A stretch of 64,000 bases of DNA from NCBI GenBank assembly GCA_900321035.1, contig ONUH01000012.1, positions 1 to 64,000 on the forward strand, in the 5' to 3' direction. Positions 26,237-34,640 of this stretch are shown piece by piece. Positions within the stretch are counted from its first letter, which is position 1. The number at the start of each line of letters is the position of its first letter. The stretch is from an uncultured Selenomonadales bacterium. Its GTDB lineage: Bacteria; Bacillota; Negativicutes; Selenomonadales; Selenomonadaceae. A program made the translations under genes and the position numbers. A model generated the notes under the pieces. That model was not told where the DNA came from. It searched no databases and saw nothing but the letters and a program-made list of their open reading frames with translations.

Positions 26237-27844
26237 TTACTTCGCGCCGGCCGGCTTGATCTCATCGGTGATCCAGTAGTAATCGATCGGATAGATATGA
26301 GCGTACCCGACCTTCTCCGCATTGTAAATAATGCAGCTGTTGTAGTAACCGTCGACCAGAACGGCAGCCTCGTCAATCAGGATCTGCTGCAGCTTAGTCA
26401 TCAGCTCAGTGTAACGCTTCGGATCCATGGTGGTCTGCAGTTCTTCGTAGGCCGCGTCATAGGCGTCGCTCTTGAATCCGCAGTAATTGTCCTTGTTCTT
26501 GCTCCACCAGTTGCCCATGTAAGAGGTATTGGAACCGGCAATCATAGTGTTCCAGTTGTTGTTGTTGAGGTCGTAGTCGCCCGCCACCAGCTTCGTCCAC
26601 TGGTCGTCGGAGCTGCCGTACTCGCTCTTCACGCCGATGCCGATCGCCTTCAGGTACTGGGTGTGGGCGTCGGAGAAGTCGTTCAGCAGGCGGTTCGCAT
26701 AGGAGATGTACCGGAGCTGGATATTCTGCCCGTTCAGCTCGCGGATGCCGTCGCCGTCCGTATCCTTGATGCCGGCGGCGTCAAGCATCTTCTTTGCCTC
26801 TTCCGGATTGTACTCGTCCGGATTCTTCAGCTTGTCGAAGCCCTGTCCCAAAGAGCTCGGGATGACCGACGGACCCGGGCTGTACAGGTTGCCGATGGTG
26901 TTGGACTTGCAGATGGCCTTGTAGTCGATAGCCTTATGGATAGCCTGCCGCAGCGTCTTATTGGCCAGCGGGCGGCCTTCCTTCATATTCATCCAGCTGA
27001 AGCCGCAGCGGGTACCGGCAGTAATCTCGACCTTGAACTTCTTGTCGTCCTGCATGGCCTTGAGGTCCGCGACGTTCATGATGTTCTCGGCCAGGTCGAT
27101 CTGACCGGCACGCAGCGCGTTCGCCTTGGCGGAAGCGTCGCCCATGAACAGGATCTTGACCTCGTCATACGGCGGCTTGCCGTTCCAGTAATGCGGATTG
27201 GCGACCATCTCGTAGCCGACCTGATCCTTGAAGCTCTTGACCATGTACGGGCCGGTGCCGACAGGCGCGGTCTTCATGTTCGTAGAGCCCTTGACGTCGA
27301 GGATGACCATCGCCGGGTCGGCCAGGCTTGCCGGCATATCGGCATACGCCTTTTCCGACTTGATGGTAATGGTGCCTGCCGCATCGTCAGCCGTAACGAC
27401 TGCGCCGGCATCCAGGAACTTGGTCGGGTTCGTGGAGCCCTTCTTGCCTTCTTCACGGATCCAGTCCAGATATTCCTTGACCTTGGTAGCCGTCATTTCG
27501 GTGCCGTTGCTGAACTTGATGCCCTTCTTCAGCTTGAAGGTCCAGGTCTTGTTGCCGTCGCTGGGCGTGGCGGACTCCGCCAGCTGCGGAACGGCCTTGA
27601 CGTTGTCGTCAAACCTGAACAGCGTCTGGCCGACGCCGAAGCGGCTGCAGTTCCAAGCCGTGTTGGTCTGCAGGGACGGATCGATCAGGCCGTCGGAGTA
27701 CATCTGGCAGCCAAAGGTCAGCACCTTCGCCTTGCCGGAATCGGCCTTCTTGTCGCCGCCGCCACCGCCGCAGCCTGCAATGAGGCCGCAGGTGATAAGG
27801 CCTGCTACCAGCAACGCGGCGGATTTCTTGAACTTCTTGATCAT
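26237..27844 (-). CDS. Substrate-binding lipoprotein of nickel/peptide ABC transporter (SBP family 5)
   Basis: 535 residues from ATG 27844 (GGAGG 10 nt upstream). A lipoprotein signal ends in GLIAGC. Family-5 features are WTFKLKKGIKFSNGTEM, GTGPYMVKSF, NPHYWNGKPPYDEVKI and NKTLRQAIHKAIDY. Members bind peptides, nickel or cobalt chelates, or haem; the pocket cannot be assigned by eye. The operon is headed by a B12 riboswitch, so a cobalt or nickel chelate is a reasonable expectation, not a demonstrated ligand. Confidence 0.9.
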   Translation of the reverse strand: MIKKFKKSAALLVAGLITCGLIAGCGGGGGDKKADSGKAKVLTFGCQMYSDGLIDPSLQTNTAWNCSRFGVGQTLFRFDDNVKAVPQLAESATPSDGNKTWTFKLKKGIKFSNGTEMTATKVKEYLDWIREEGKKGSTNPTKFLDAGAVVTADDAAGTITIKSEKAYADMPASLADPAMVILDVKGSTNMKTAPVGTGPYMVKSFKDQVGYEMVANPHYWNGKPPYDEVKILFMGDASAKANALRAGQIDLAENIMNVADLKAMQDDKKFKVEITAGTRCGFSWMNMKEGRPLANKTLRQAIHKAIDYKAICKSNTIGNLYSPGPSVIPSSLGQGFDKLKNPDEYNPEEAKKMLDAAGIKDTDGDGIRELNGQNIQLRYISYANRLLNDFSDAHTQYLKAIGIGVKSEYGSSDDQWTKLVAGDYDLNNNNWNTMIAGSNTSYMGNWWSKNKDNYCGFKSDAYDAAYEELQTTMDPKRYTELMTKLQQILIDEAAVLVDGYYNSCIIYNAEKVGYAHIYPIDYYWITDEIKPAGAK

Positions 27845-27882
27845 AAAATTTGTTCCTCCCTTATAATGGTTTATGATAAATA

Positions 27883-27910
27883 AAAGATGAAAAAATTGCA
27901 TTTCATCTTT
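27883..27910 (-). terminator. Intercistronic hairpin between MATE and binding-protein genes
   Basis: AAAGATGAAA pairs exactly with TTTCATCTTT around 8 nt, then TATTTATC on the reverse strand. It may be a partial terminator. TTATAAGG just downstream could hold a -10 for the binding-protein gene, but no -35 is clear. Confidence 0.45.
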
Positions 27911-27922
27911 ACTTATGCCAAT

Positions 27923-29257
27923 CTACGATACCGACGACGGTTTCATCCATGTGCCCTTCCGGTAATACCAGTACAGCATGGCGCCCGACGTGCCCCAGCT
28001 GATGGGATAGACGGCCACCAGGAGGCGTATGTCGTGGGCAAGCTGCATGAATCCGAACAGGATCGCCGTCCGAAGCAGGCACTGGTTGAACAGCACGATG
28101 TACATGGGAACGATCGACTCGCCTCCGCCCCGAAGTGTGTCCGCGTAAGTCTCGAGGAACACATAGAAGAAATAGAACGGGAAGGCGATCCAGATGATGG
28201 TGACGCCCATGTCGATAACCGCCGGATCGGAATAGAAGACGCCGAAGGTCTCCCGTCCGAAGTAAAGCAAGATCGCCGCCAGCACGAAGGAATAGGCCAC
28301 GCCGAAAATCAGCGTCGTGCGGAGCCCGCTCTTCACACGGCCGTAGAGCCTCGCCCCCACATTCTGTCCCGTGAAGGTCATCATGGCCTGGCCCAGCGCG
28401 CACAGAGGCATATAAAACAAGAGCTCGATGCGGTAGTAGGCGGTAAAAGCCGCGATGGCCGTCACGCCGAACCCGTTGATGAAATACTGGACGAATACGT
28501 TGGATAACGAAATCACAACGCCCTGTAAACCCGCGGGCAGCCCGATGCGGATGATCTCCTTCGTCAACGGGCCGTCCACCGCCAGCTTCCTGACGCGCAT
28601 GACCCCGCTGTTCAGCAGATACTGTACGGAAATCACCGCCGAAATCACCTGCGACAGCACCGACGACCATGCCACAGCAAGGACGCCGTTATCCATATAC
28701 AGGATAAACAGATAATTCGTTACGATATGAATGACGCCGCACACTAACTGAATCAGCATCGGGGTCTGGGAATTTCCCAGCGCCCGCATGACGCCGGCCG
28801 CCATATTGAAGACCAGCATGAAGGTCAGCCCGAGGAAGAATACCTCCACATAGTCAAAGGCGTCTTGAAAAATGCTGGCCGGAGTGTCGATCGCGCGCAA
28901 AAACGCGGAGGCAGTCAACAATCCGACGACGGTCAGCAGGACGCCGCCGATCAGCCCCAGCGCCATCGACGTATGGATGGATTTGCCGAGCTGGATTTGA
29001 TTCTTGCGCCCGAAAGCCTGCGCGATGACGACGCCAGCGCCGATGCTGACGCCCGTGAACAGATTGATGATGGCCGAGGTCAGGAACACGCTGGCCCCGA
29101 CGGCCGCCGAAGCCTCCGCACCCAAGAAGTTGCTGACAAACAGGATGTCGACGGTGGTATAAAGCTGCTGGATCAGGCTGGCCCCCAGAAGGGGCAGCGC
29201 GAACATCAGCAGTTTCCTGGCGATAGGGCCATTGGTCAAATCAAGCGTTTTAGCCAA
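27923..29257 (-). CDS. MATE-family transporter within the B12-riboswitch operon
   Basis: 444 residues, 12 expected membrane segments, MATE hallmarks (TTVDILFVSNFLGAEASAAV; CALGQAMMTFTGQNVGA). It starts 19 bp after the AstE-like gene, so it is almost certainly cotranscribed. Its place between an amidohydrolase-like gene and a metal/peptide importer is unusual. An exporter of a small chelator is one reading; drug efflux is the default. Confidence 0.9.
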   Translation of the reverse strand: MAKTLDLTNGPIARKLLMFALPLLGASLIQQLYTTVDILFVSNFLGAEASAAVGASVFLTSAIINLFTGVSIGAGVVIAQAFGRKNQIQLGKSIHTSMALGLIGGVLLTVVGLLTASAFLRAIDTPASIFQDAFDYVEVFFLGLTFMLVFNMAAGVMRALGNSQTPMLIQLVCGVIHIVTNYLFILYMDNGVLAVAWSSVLSQVISAVISVQYLLNSGVMRVRKLAVDGPLTKEIIRIGLPAGLQGVVISLSNVFVQYFINGFGVTAIAAFTAYYRIELLFYMPLCALGQAMMTFTGQNVGARLYGRVKSGLRTTLIFGVAYSFVLAAILLYFGRETFGVFYSDPAVIDMGVTIIWIAFPFYFFYVFLETYADTLRGGGESIVPMYIVLFNQCLLRTAILFGFMQLAHDIRLLVAVYPISWGTSGAMLYWYYRKGTWMKPSSVS

Positions 29258-29275
29258 TATAATCTCCTACAACCT

Positions 29276-30304
29276 TTACTTCACCTTTTCCGGCAGCGCG
29301 TGGGTATGGACATGGTCGTGCGGAGCCTGCGGCACATAGCCCTCCGGCAGCTCCGCGTATGCGCAGAGCACACGGCCCGGCGTGATGGACAGCGCCGGCG
29401 TCATATAAAGCATCACGCCGCTGAATTTGGCGCGGAACTCCTCCTGCTTCTCGCCGAAGAAGTCGGTAGTGTAACCCAAGAGCTCGCCCTTCTCGATCAT
29501 CTCGCCGCAGTGCTTTTGGTGGAACCAGCAGGCCGGCTTGTCGGCCTCCAGATATTCGATATTGGTCAGTTCCTGCGGCGTAAAGGTATGGAGATGGCCG
29601 TGATCGTAATCGGGCGTCACGCCGACATGCTGGAGCACGTGCATGACGTCGTCCTTGTATTCCTCGATGTCCTCCCGACAGCAGAACCCTGTGCCGCCGC
29701 GCTCGACGAGGATGCTGGGCACGCCGTTCAGCGCCGCGCAGTTGTATGCGCCGGTAGTCGCGGTGGAGCGGACCAGATATTCCACGTTGATCTGCTTTGC
29801 CATCTCCCGCGACTTTTCGATGACTTCTTTCGAGGCATTGCCGGGAAAATAAGCGTAGGGATGCAGATCCTCCTGCAGGTCGCCGCTATGCAGGTCAAGA
29901 TAATAATCCACCTTGAGAATGAATTCATGCAGCAAAAAATAAGCGAGCTTGTAAGTGCGGCTGAGCGTAGCGTTGCCGGGGAAGACACGATTCAGGTTCA
30001 GTCCGTCCTCGGGACCGAGCTCCGCCATGCGTGCCCAAAAAGCCGAAACATTCACGGGATGCATGATGACGAGGCAGCCGTGGATATCCTCGGGCTCCAA
30101 TTCCTTTCCCAGCTCCATGGAAGCGGCGATTCCCGGATACTCGCTGCCGTGCACGCCGGCCGTGACAAGCACGGTAGGGCCGTCGTATTTCCCGTTGATA
30201 ATCGTCACAGGAATGGCGTTCAGCGTACGCGGCACGTCCACGAGCGTGCGCAGCTTGGTGCAGGGATCGACATGGATATTGGCAAAGCAGACGGTATGTA
30301 ACAT
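29276..30304 (-). CDS. Succinylglutamate desuccinylase/aspartoacylase-family hydrolase
   Basis: 342 residues. Zinc-hydrolase motifs of the AstE/AspA (M14-like) family are visible: AGVHGSEYPG near residue 48 (His and Glu ligands), GLNLNRVFPG near 108, and the third-ligand region YYLDLHSGD near 137. The enzymes cleave the amide bond of N-acylated amino acids. The C terminus adds a short His cluster (HDHVHTH) that may bind metal. It lies 24 bp after the binding lipoprotein and 19 bp before the MATE gene. The substrate is unknown. Confidence 0.85.
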   Translation of the reverse strand: MLHTVCFANIHVDPCTKLRTLVDVPRTLNAIPVTIINGKYDGPTVLVTAGVHGSEYPGIAASMELGKELEPEDIHGCLVIMHPVNVSAFWARMAELGPEDGLNLNRVFPGNATLSRTYKLAYFLLHEFILKVDYYLDLHSGDLQEDLHPYAYFPGNASKEVIEKSREMAKQINVEYLVRSTATTGAYNCAALNGVPSILVERGGTGFCCREDIEEYKDDVMHVLQHVGVTPDYDHGHLHTFTPQELTNIEYLEADKPACWFHQKHCGEMIEKGELLGYTTDFFGEKQEEFRAKFSGVMLYMTPALSITPGRVLCAYAELPEGYVPQAPHDHVHTHALPEKVK

Positions 30305-30328
30305 AATTTCCTCCTAATAAAAGTATAG

Positions 30329-31342
30329 TCACTTCATGACTTCGGCGAATCGGTCCTTGACCAGCTGCCTTTCCACCATCAGCCGGTTCCAGTTCACCGG
30401 CAGCGAATGAACCTGCAGCTCAAACAGGGTGCGCGAACCGGCCGGTTCCTTGACGCCGAACTTTACCGGATGCATAAAAGCGAGGCTCATGGCCGACTGC
30501 CCTTCCTCGCTCAGCCACCAGTCCACTAACTTCTTGGCGCTTTCCGGATTCCTGGCGTCTTTCATGATGCCGATATAGCCGGGAACCAGCACGCTCCCTT
30601 CCTCCGGGTAGACGATCTCGGCGTTCACGTTCAGCGCCATCTTTTGCTTCAGCACGTCTTCTTCCAGCGTAATGGTAATGGGATATTCACCCCGGGCAAA
30701 TTTATCGCGCATTTCCATCGTGGGGCTTACCACGACGTCGTTGGCCTTCATCCGGCGCCAGTACTCCCAGCCGTATTTATCCGCCAGCGTCATCACCGTC
30801 ACCATCGACGTCGCCGACACGTTCGGGTCCGGCATCGCGATCTGTCCCTTGTACTTGGGATCGAGGAGATCTTCCCAGCTCTCGGGCACATCCTCGATCT
30901 TATCGCGATTTACGGCAATCACCATTGCGCTCATACGAATGGGAGTGAATGCGCCGTCCGCGTCCACAGTCACGGCAAGTTCCGCGGCTTCCTTTGACTT
31001 ATAGTTGAGCAGTTTTCCATCTTTCTTCAGCTGCAGATAAAAACTCGGATCCGAAATCATGACCACGTCCGCGTTTGAATCGCCTTGTTTCAGATTGTCG
31101 CTGATGAGCTTTTCCACTTGCTCGCTGCCGGTCGTCTGCCAATCGACATGGACGTCCTTCAACTGCCGGGCCACAACGGGCTTGGCCATTTCCTGCACCA
31201 TACCGTTATAAACGGAAGTGTAGACCTTCAATCCATCCGCCGGCTTTTCCGCGGCCTTCTGTTCCGTCCCGCCGCAGCCCGCAGCCGCCAGCATCCCCGC
31301 CAGCAATATGGAAGCTGCCATACCCGCATAAGATTTCTTCAT
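30329..31342 (-). CDS. Periplasmic-binding lipoprotein, Fe(III)/polyamine-type fold (orphan)
   Basis: 337 residues. The lipoprotein signal ends in LAAAGC. The mature protein looks like FbpA/AfuA-type binding proteins (LKVYTSVYNGMVQEMAKP; MISDPSFYLQLKKDGKLLNY; VPESWEDLLDPKYKGQIAMP). No matching FbpB/C permease or ATPase is in the window, so it is an orphan binding protein or works with a transporter elsewhere. It is the first gene after cobalamin riboswitch 2; GAGGTG lies 5 nt before the ATG. Confidence 0.88.
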   Translation of the reverse strand: MKKSYAGMAASILLAGMLAAAGCGGTEQKAAEKPADGLKVYTSVYNGMVQEMAKPVVARQLKDVHVDWQTTGSEQVEKLISDNLKQGDSNADVVMISDPSFYLQLKKDGKLLNYKSKEAAELAVTVDADGAFTPIRMSAMVIAVNRDKIEDVPESWEDLLDPKYKGQIAMPDPNVSATSMVTVMTLADKYGWEYWRRMKANDVVVSPTMEMRDKFARGEYPITITLEEDVLKQKMALNVNAEIVYPEEGSVLVPGYIGIMKDARNPESAKKLVDWWLSEEGQSAMSLAFMHPVKFGVKEPAGSRTLFELQVHSLPVNWNRLMVERQLVKDRFAEVMK

Positions 31343-31370
31343 GCCTTCACCTCGTCTGCTTCATATGAAG

Positions 31371-31407
31371 AAAATCCCGCCCGTTTCCCTGCGGAAGCGA
31401 GCGGGAC
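31371..31407 (-). terminator. Expression-platform terminator of cobalamin riboswitch 2
   Basis: On the reverse strand TCCCGCTCGCTTCC pairs with GGGAAACGGGCGGGA around GCA, then TTTTCTTC. It ends 29 bp before the first start codon, as expected for transcriptional control. Confidence 0.8.
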
Positions 31408-31475
31408 AAATTACCGCGCAAAAGAGCACAGTCGTCTCGTCCGTTCCCTCATCCTTCGCAAGAGAACGATACAGC

Positions 31476-31655
31476 TCCATAGGCGGGTCTTCTGGCTTGG
31501 TTCAACGCGCGTTCCCGGCCTTCCCAGTTTCCCAGTGGCGTCTTCGGGACACGCTCCCCTCACAGCTGCGGGACAGCACGGGCCTCTCACCCGTTTTCCT
31601 GCACTCTGAAGCGTTTTGTTTTGTTGCAAAAAAGGCGGACTATCCACCTAAAATC
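31476..31655 (-). promoter_or_regulatory. Cobalamin (B12) riboswitch 2
   Basis: Landmarks on the reverse strand, in order: ATTTTAGGTGGATAGTCCGC, GCTGTCCCGCAGCTGTGAGG, the B12 box GCCACTGGGAAACTGGGAAG, and AGCCAGAAGACCCGCC. It should switch off the leftward operon starting at 31342 when adenosyl- or other cobalamins are plentiful. Confidence 0.95.
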
Positions 31656-31666
31656 ATATTTGCTTT

Positions 31667-31716
31667 ATTATACGCAACTGAATTTCATTTTACAATACGA
31701 ATACCCCTATAGGTAT
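31667..31716 (-). promoter_or_regulatory. Promoter of riboswitch 2 with upstream palindrome
   Basis: TTGTAA (31690-31695), 17 bp, TATAAT (31667-31672) on the reverse strand. An imperfect palindrome ATACCCCTATAGGTAT occupies 31701-31716, immediately upstream of the -35. The arrangement and spacing equal those of riboswitch 1. Confidence 0.8.
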
Positions 31717-31902
31717 ATTTAGACTTACCATCCCCCTTTTTATGAAAAGGCCGAATAATATCTCCGATATGGTAAATCGGGTATTTTCTCCACAAAAAAG
31801 CAAGACAAGAACATGGAAATAAATATCATTTATCGATATATAATACTTCTTATAGGAAGAGCATATCAGTTTACGTACTACACTCCCTTTTATTCTTGCA
31901 AT

Positions 31903-31931
31903 AAAAAAACGCCTAACAAAAGTGTCAGGCG
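31903..31931 (-). terminator. Terminator of the membrane-protein gene
   Basis: On the reverse strand CGCCTGACA pairs with TGTTAGGCG around CTTT and is followed by TTTTTTTATT. Confidence 0.85.
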
Positions 31932-31948
31932 AATACACGTTTTCAAAC

Positions 31949-33019
31949 TTAAGTTTCCATATTTTTCTTTATCAAATCTTGAATATAATAGGAAATGAAA
32001 ATAGAAAAAGAAACATAAAGCATCGATAGATCCCTAATCTCATCAGGCACGACGAAAAAAAAGTACAGGATGCCGTTAATAACGAAAATGATTTTCGCGT
32101 GCATTTTCCACGGCTCCGACAAATATTGCCACGTGTGTTTGACAATCCAGTAAACACAAATCATGTGCGGCAAAAACATCCCACTCCCCAAAGGCAACCC
32201 GTAAATCGAAGAAGTCTTAAAATAATTTAACGGGTTCAACATGGCGCGCAGGTGATCCATCGCATGATGATCTGCCATCGCCCCCGGATTCCCGGCGTAA
32301 CAGGAGCAGATATAGAGATACATCAACCCCGCTAAAAACATGGCAAAAAGCGTAATCCCGGCGGACTTCTTCTTGTCGTAATGCTGCCGAAAAAGCGGAT
32401 ACAAAGCGGGAAGAAAAAACAAGAACGCCTCCTTATTCGCTTCAGCGAAAGGTGCCATAATCAGAAGTCCCAGCCAGTTACCATGCAAAGCAAACCGTGC
32501 TGCCAAAAACAAGAAGAAGATTTCCCCGATATCATAAAAATAGCCGCCTAACACTTCAAAAAAAGGAAACACCAACGCGAAAAACAGCGCCCCCAGCGTG
32601 CCAGACACCGGGTCGCGTAGGACCTCCATTAAAAGCGAGCGCAAAATAAAAATCGAGGCAATATAGGTCACAATGCATAAAATATACATCAAATAATACT
32701 CGATGATATATTTTCGCGTAATATGCGCCTGCGCGTAACGCTTCTCAATCGAACCATTTTTTTCAAGCTTTGCAGAGAGCTTTTCTTTCGTCGGCTCCGG
32801 AATCAAGCTTGCCACCAACTTAACCGTCTGCGGCATCAATTGCCGATCCATCGCCGGGCGTCTTCCTGTTCCTTCCATGTACGCATCGAATCCCCAAGCC
32901 GACGCACCATCACGAAAGGACCATTTCACAAAAAAACCGCAAAACCCCGCAGCAGAAACCATGAGAATCAAAAAGAACATCATAAATTTTTTGATAACGC
33001 CGTCCAATTTTTTCTCCAA
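31949..33019 (-). CDS. Polytopic membrane protein of unknown function
   Basis: About 356 residues from the TTG at 33019, which has GGAGGAG 7 nt upstream; an ATG at 33037 is in frame but has no site. One N-terminal helix (KFMMFFLILMVSAAGFCGFF) is followed by a roughly 80-residue extracytoplasmic stretch and then seven or eight helices. GGYFYDIGEIFFLFLAARFA and AEANKEAFLFFLP recall membrane proteins that handle lipid-linked sugars, but I do not recognise a family. Base composition is A/T-richer than its neighbours. It is monocistronic with its own terminator. Confidence 0.75.
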   Translation of the reverse strand: MEKKLDGVIKKFMMFFLILMVSAAGFCGFFVKWSFRDGASAWGFDAYMEGTGRRPAMDRQLMPQTVKLVASLIPEPTKEKLSAKLEKNGSIEKRYAQAHITRKYIIEYYLMYILCIVTYIASIFILRSLLMEVLRDPVSGTLGALFFALVFPFFEVLGGYFYDIGEIFFLFLAARFALHGNWLGLLIMAPFAEANKEAFLFFLPALYPLFRQHYDKKKSAGITLFAMFLAGLMYLYICSCYAGNPGAMADHHAMDHLRAMLNPLNYFKTSSIYGLPLGSGMFLPHMICVYWIVKHTWQYLSEPWKMHAKIIFVINGILYFFFVVPDEIRDLSMLYVSFSIFISYYIQDLIKKNMET

Positions 33020-33241
33020 GCGAATTCTCCTCCACATACACCATTTTGTGATTGTATAATGTTAGCATACTTGTTTCCCCCACGCAAGGTGATTTGCACA
33101 AATTGTCCTGCACGTGGAAATAACGCCATATACATTGCCAAAATATGTCGGTTGTGATACGATTAACCGCGTAAGTTTAAAAAAACAATTGTTCTAATGT
33201 AGTTGCTTTGAGTAACTATATTATTATAGGGGCGCAATATT

Positions 33242-33560
33242 ATGAAAGATACTATCAACAACATCAAAAATTATTTCCTTAATTATGTCGGACAGTTGCA
33301 AAAAATCCACAAGTATTAATCTTGCTTGTCCTTTTAAATCTACCATATGTCATATACCGCATCCCGAGCTACAGCAACGTATTGCGATAAGCACAGATCG
33401 GCCCTTTATGACGGATGACATGATTCATGTTCTTCTAGACATCATGAAAATTGAAACAAAAGATTTCGATCCCACAAAGAGTGTCATCAATGACCAATTT
33501 GACACAAGCCGCGTACGTATATACGCAGGAAAAGAATATAAAAAAACTAATGAAGAATAG
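33242..33560 (+). pseudogene. Small gene apparently split by a one-base frameshift
   Basis: A 25-codon frame starts at 33242 behind AGGGG (9 nt) and a TATTAT/TATAGG -10-like stretch. A second frame from 33285 to 33560 has no ribosome site of its own. The frames overlap, and removing one A from the A6 run at 33300-33305 joins them into one protein of about 105 residues ending KEYKKTNEE. The product would contain CPFKSTICHIPHPEL and match no family I know. Either a recent indel, a sequencing error or programmed slippage would explain it. The region is A/T-rich compared with its surroundings. Confidence 0.45.
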
Positions 33561-33702
33561 TTCTTGCCTAAAGAAACGATAAACAAATCCCGCTGCTCCC
33601 TTATTCTGAATCTTTTCCCATCATACAACATAGATAACATGACAAAAGAATCTCTCGATAGTGCCACGACTTGACTTATTCTTTGTTTGTTTCTTATTTT
33701 AA

Positions 33703-34057
33703 TTCACGCTCCCACGGATTTTGCCACTTTCAACCACACGATGGCACGCTGGAATGCGGCCTCGGCGCGGCTGAGATCGATGTCCGTGTTTGAAGCGGCG
33801 CGGACTTGAACGTCTTGATGCGTTCCGTGGCCCGCTAATATGCTTTTCCGCCCGTAGCACATCAATCTGAATCGACGTTTCCTCGCAGGAAGCAAGCACA
33901 ATAATCTTGTTGTGCGGATTTTCATGAAGCCGCCGCCGCATGCAATCAGTTCCTCGTGGCATCCTCATATTTCACGCGCATGACGCACAAAATGATGCTG
34001 GCATTCATCGGCAGATGATTCGGCATAATGACACGATCTCACCATTTTCCGCCTTCG
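33703..34057 (-). pseudogene. Degenerate second copy of atpC (ATP synthase epsilon)
   Basis: The stretch aligns by eye with most of atpC at 39732-40160. Shared blocks include CTCGGCGCGGCTGAGATCGA, CAGGAAGCAAGCACA, ATGAAGCCGCCGCCGCA and ATCGGCAGATGATTCGGCAT. Small insertions and deletions break the frame (for example near 33799 and 33823) and many substitutions have accumulated. Similarity is lost beyond about 34057, which corresponds to the atpC N-terminal third. It is a non-functional relic about 6 kb from the intact gene. Confidence 0.88.
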
Positions 34058-34204
34058 TTGTTCTCGGTATCGCGACAATACTCGCCGAAATATCTGCCTT
34101 GGCAAACGGTATTCATTTAAAATAAGATAATATTAACTCATTTTAAAATACATCGTATAATTCAAAACAAAAAATAACATTTAATATAAAAAAGGCAGAT
34201 ACGA

Positions 34205-34417
34205 ATGGCATCTGACAGGGGAGCACTGTTGAAAAAGCTGGCGGCGACGCCGGATCGCGGGTTCTGTGGGGACAACACGCCCCACATCGAGACGAGCTAC
34301 GCGCATTGCGGCGAAGGACATTACGGGCATGGACACGGCGGCTATGACTGCGGCGGTCACGGACACCGCGGCGGACACGGCGGATACTGCTACGGTTATG
34401 AAGACAACGAAGGCTGA
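34205..34417 (+). CDS. Truncated paralog of the His/Gly-rich small protein (signal peptide lost)
   Basis: 70 residues. From LAATPDRGFC onward it closely matches the secreted protein at 37434-37670 (shared IETSYAHCG, GHGHGGY). The first 13 residues (MASDRGALLKKLA) replace the signal peptide, so the product would stay in the cytoplasm if made at all. Only a weak AAAGG precedes the ATG. It sits next to the atpC relic. It is either a decaying copy or an intracellular variant. Confidence 0.55.
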   Translation: MASDRGALLKKLAATPDRGFCGDNTPHIETSYAHCGEGHYGHGHGGYDCGGHGHRGGHGGYCYGYEDNEG

Positions 34418-34426
34418 CAAGGAAAG

Positions 34427-34467
34427 AACCGGCGATGAGGGAAGACAAATTTCCCATCGTCGGTTTT
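34427..34467 (+). terminator. Terminator after the truncated His/Gly-rich gene
   Basis: AACCGGCGATGAGGGAA pairs, with two mismatches, with TTTCCCATCGTCGGTT and runs into TTTTT. Confidence 0.75.
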
Positions 34468-34562
34468 TGCCTTGAGCGGACATCCCCGAAAGCAAAAAGG
34501 GATCCACGGACAGCCGAGATGCAGGTATGAGAAACGCGGCATGCAAATGGAATCCGAAAGAC

Positions 34563-34627
34563 TTGATTCAAAGAACAGATTGGGGTATAATCCGAATGTT
34601 AACCTAATTGAATTTTATAGTTAACGA
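34563..34627 (+). promoter_or_regulatory. Biotin-locus promoter with BirA-type operator 1
   Basis: TTGATT (34563-34568), 17 bp, TATAAT (34586-34591). The start-site region holds TGTTAACC (34597-34604) and AGTTAACG (34619-34626); the two GTTAAC cores are 22 bp apart. This fits the Firmicute biotin operator form (GTTAAC half-sites around a fixed spacer), so BirA with biotinyl-AMP should repress it. Confidence 0.75.
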
Positions 34628-34640
34628 AAGGATGCGGGCC

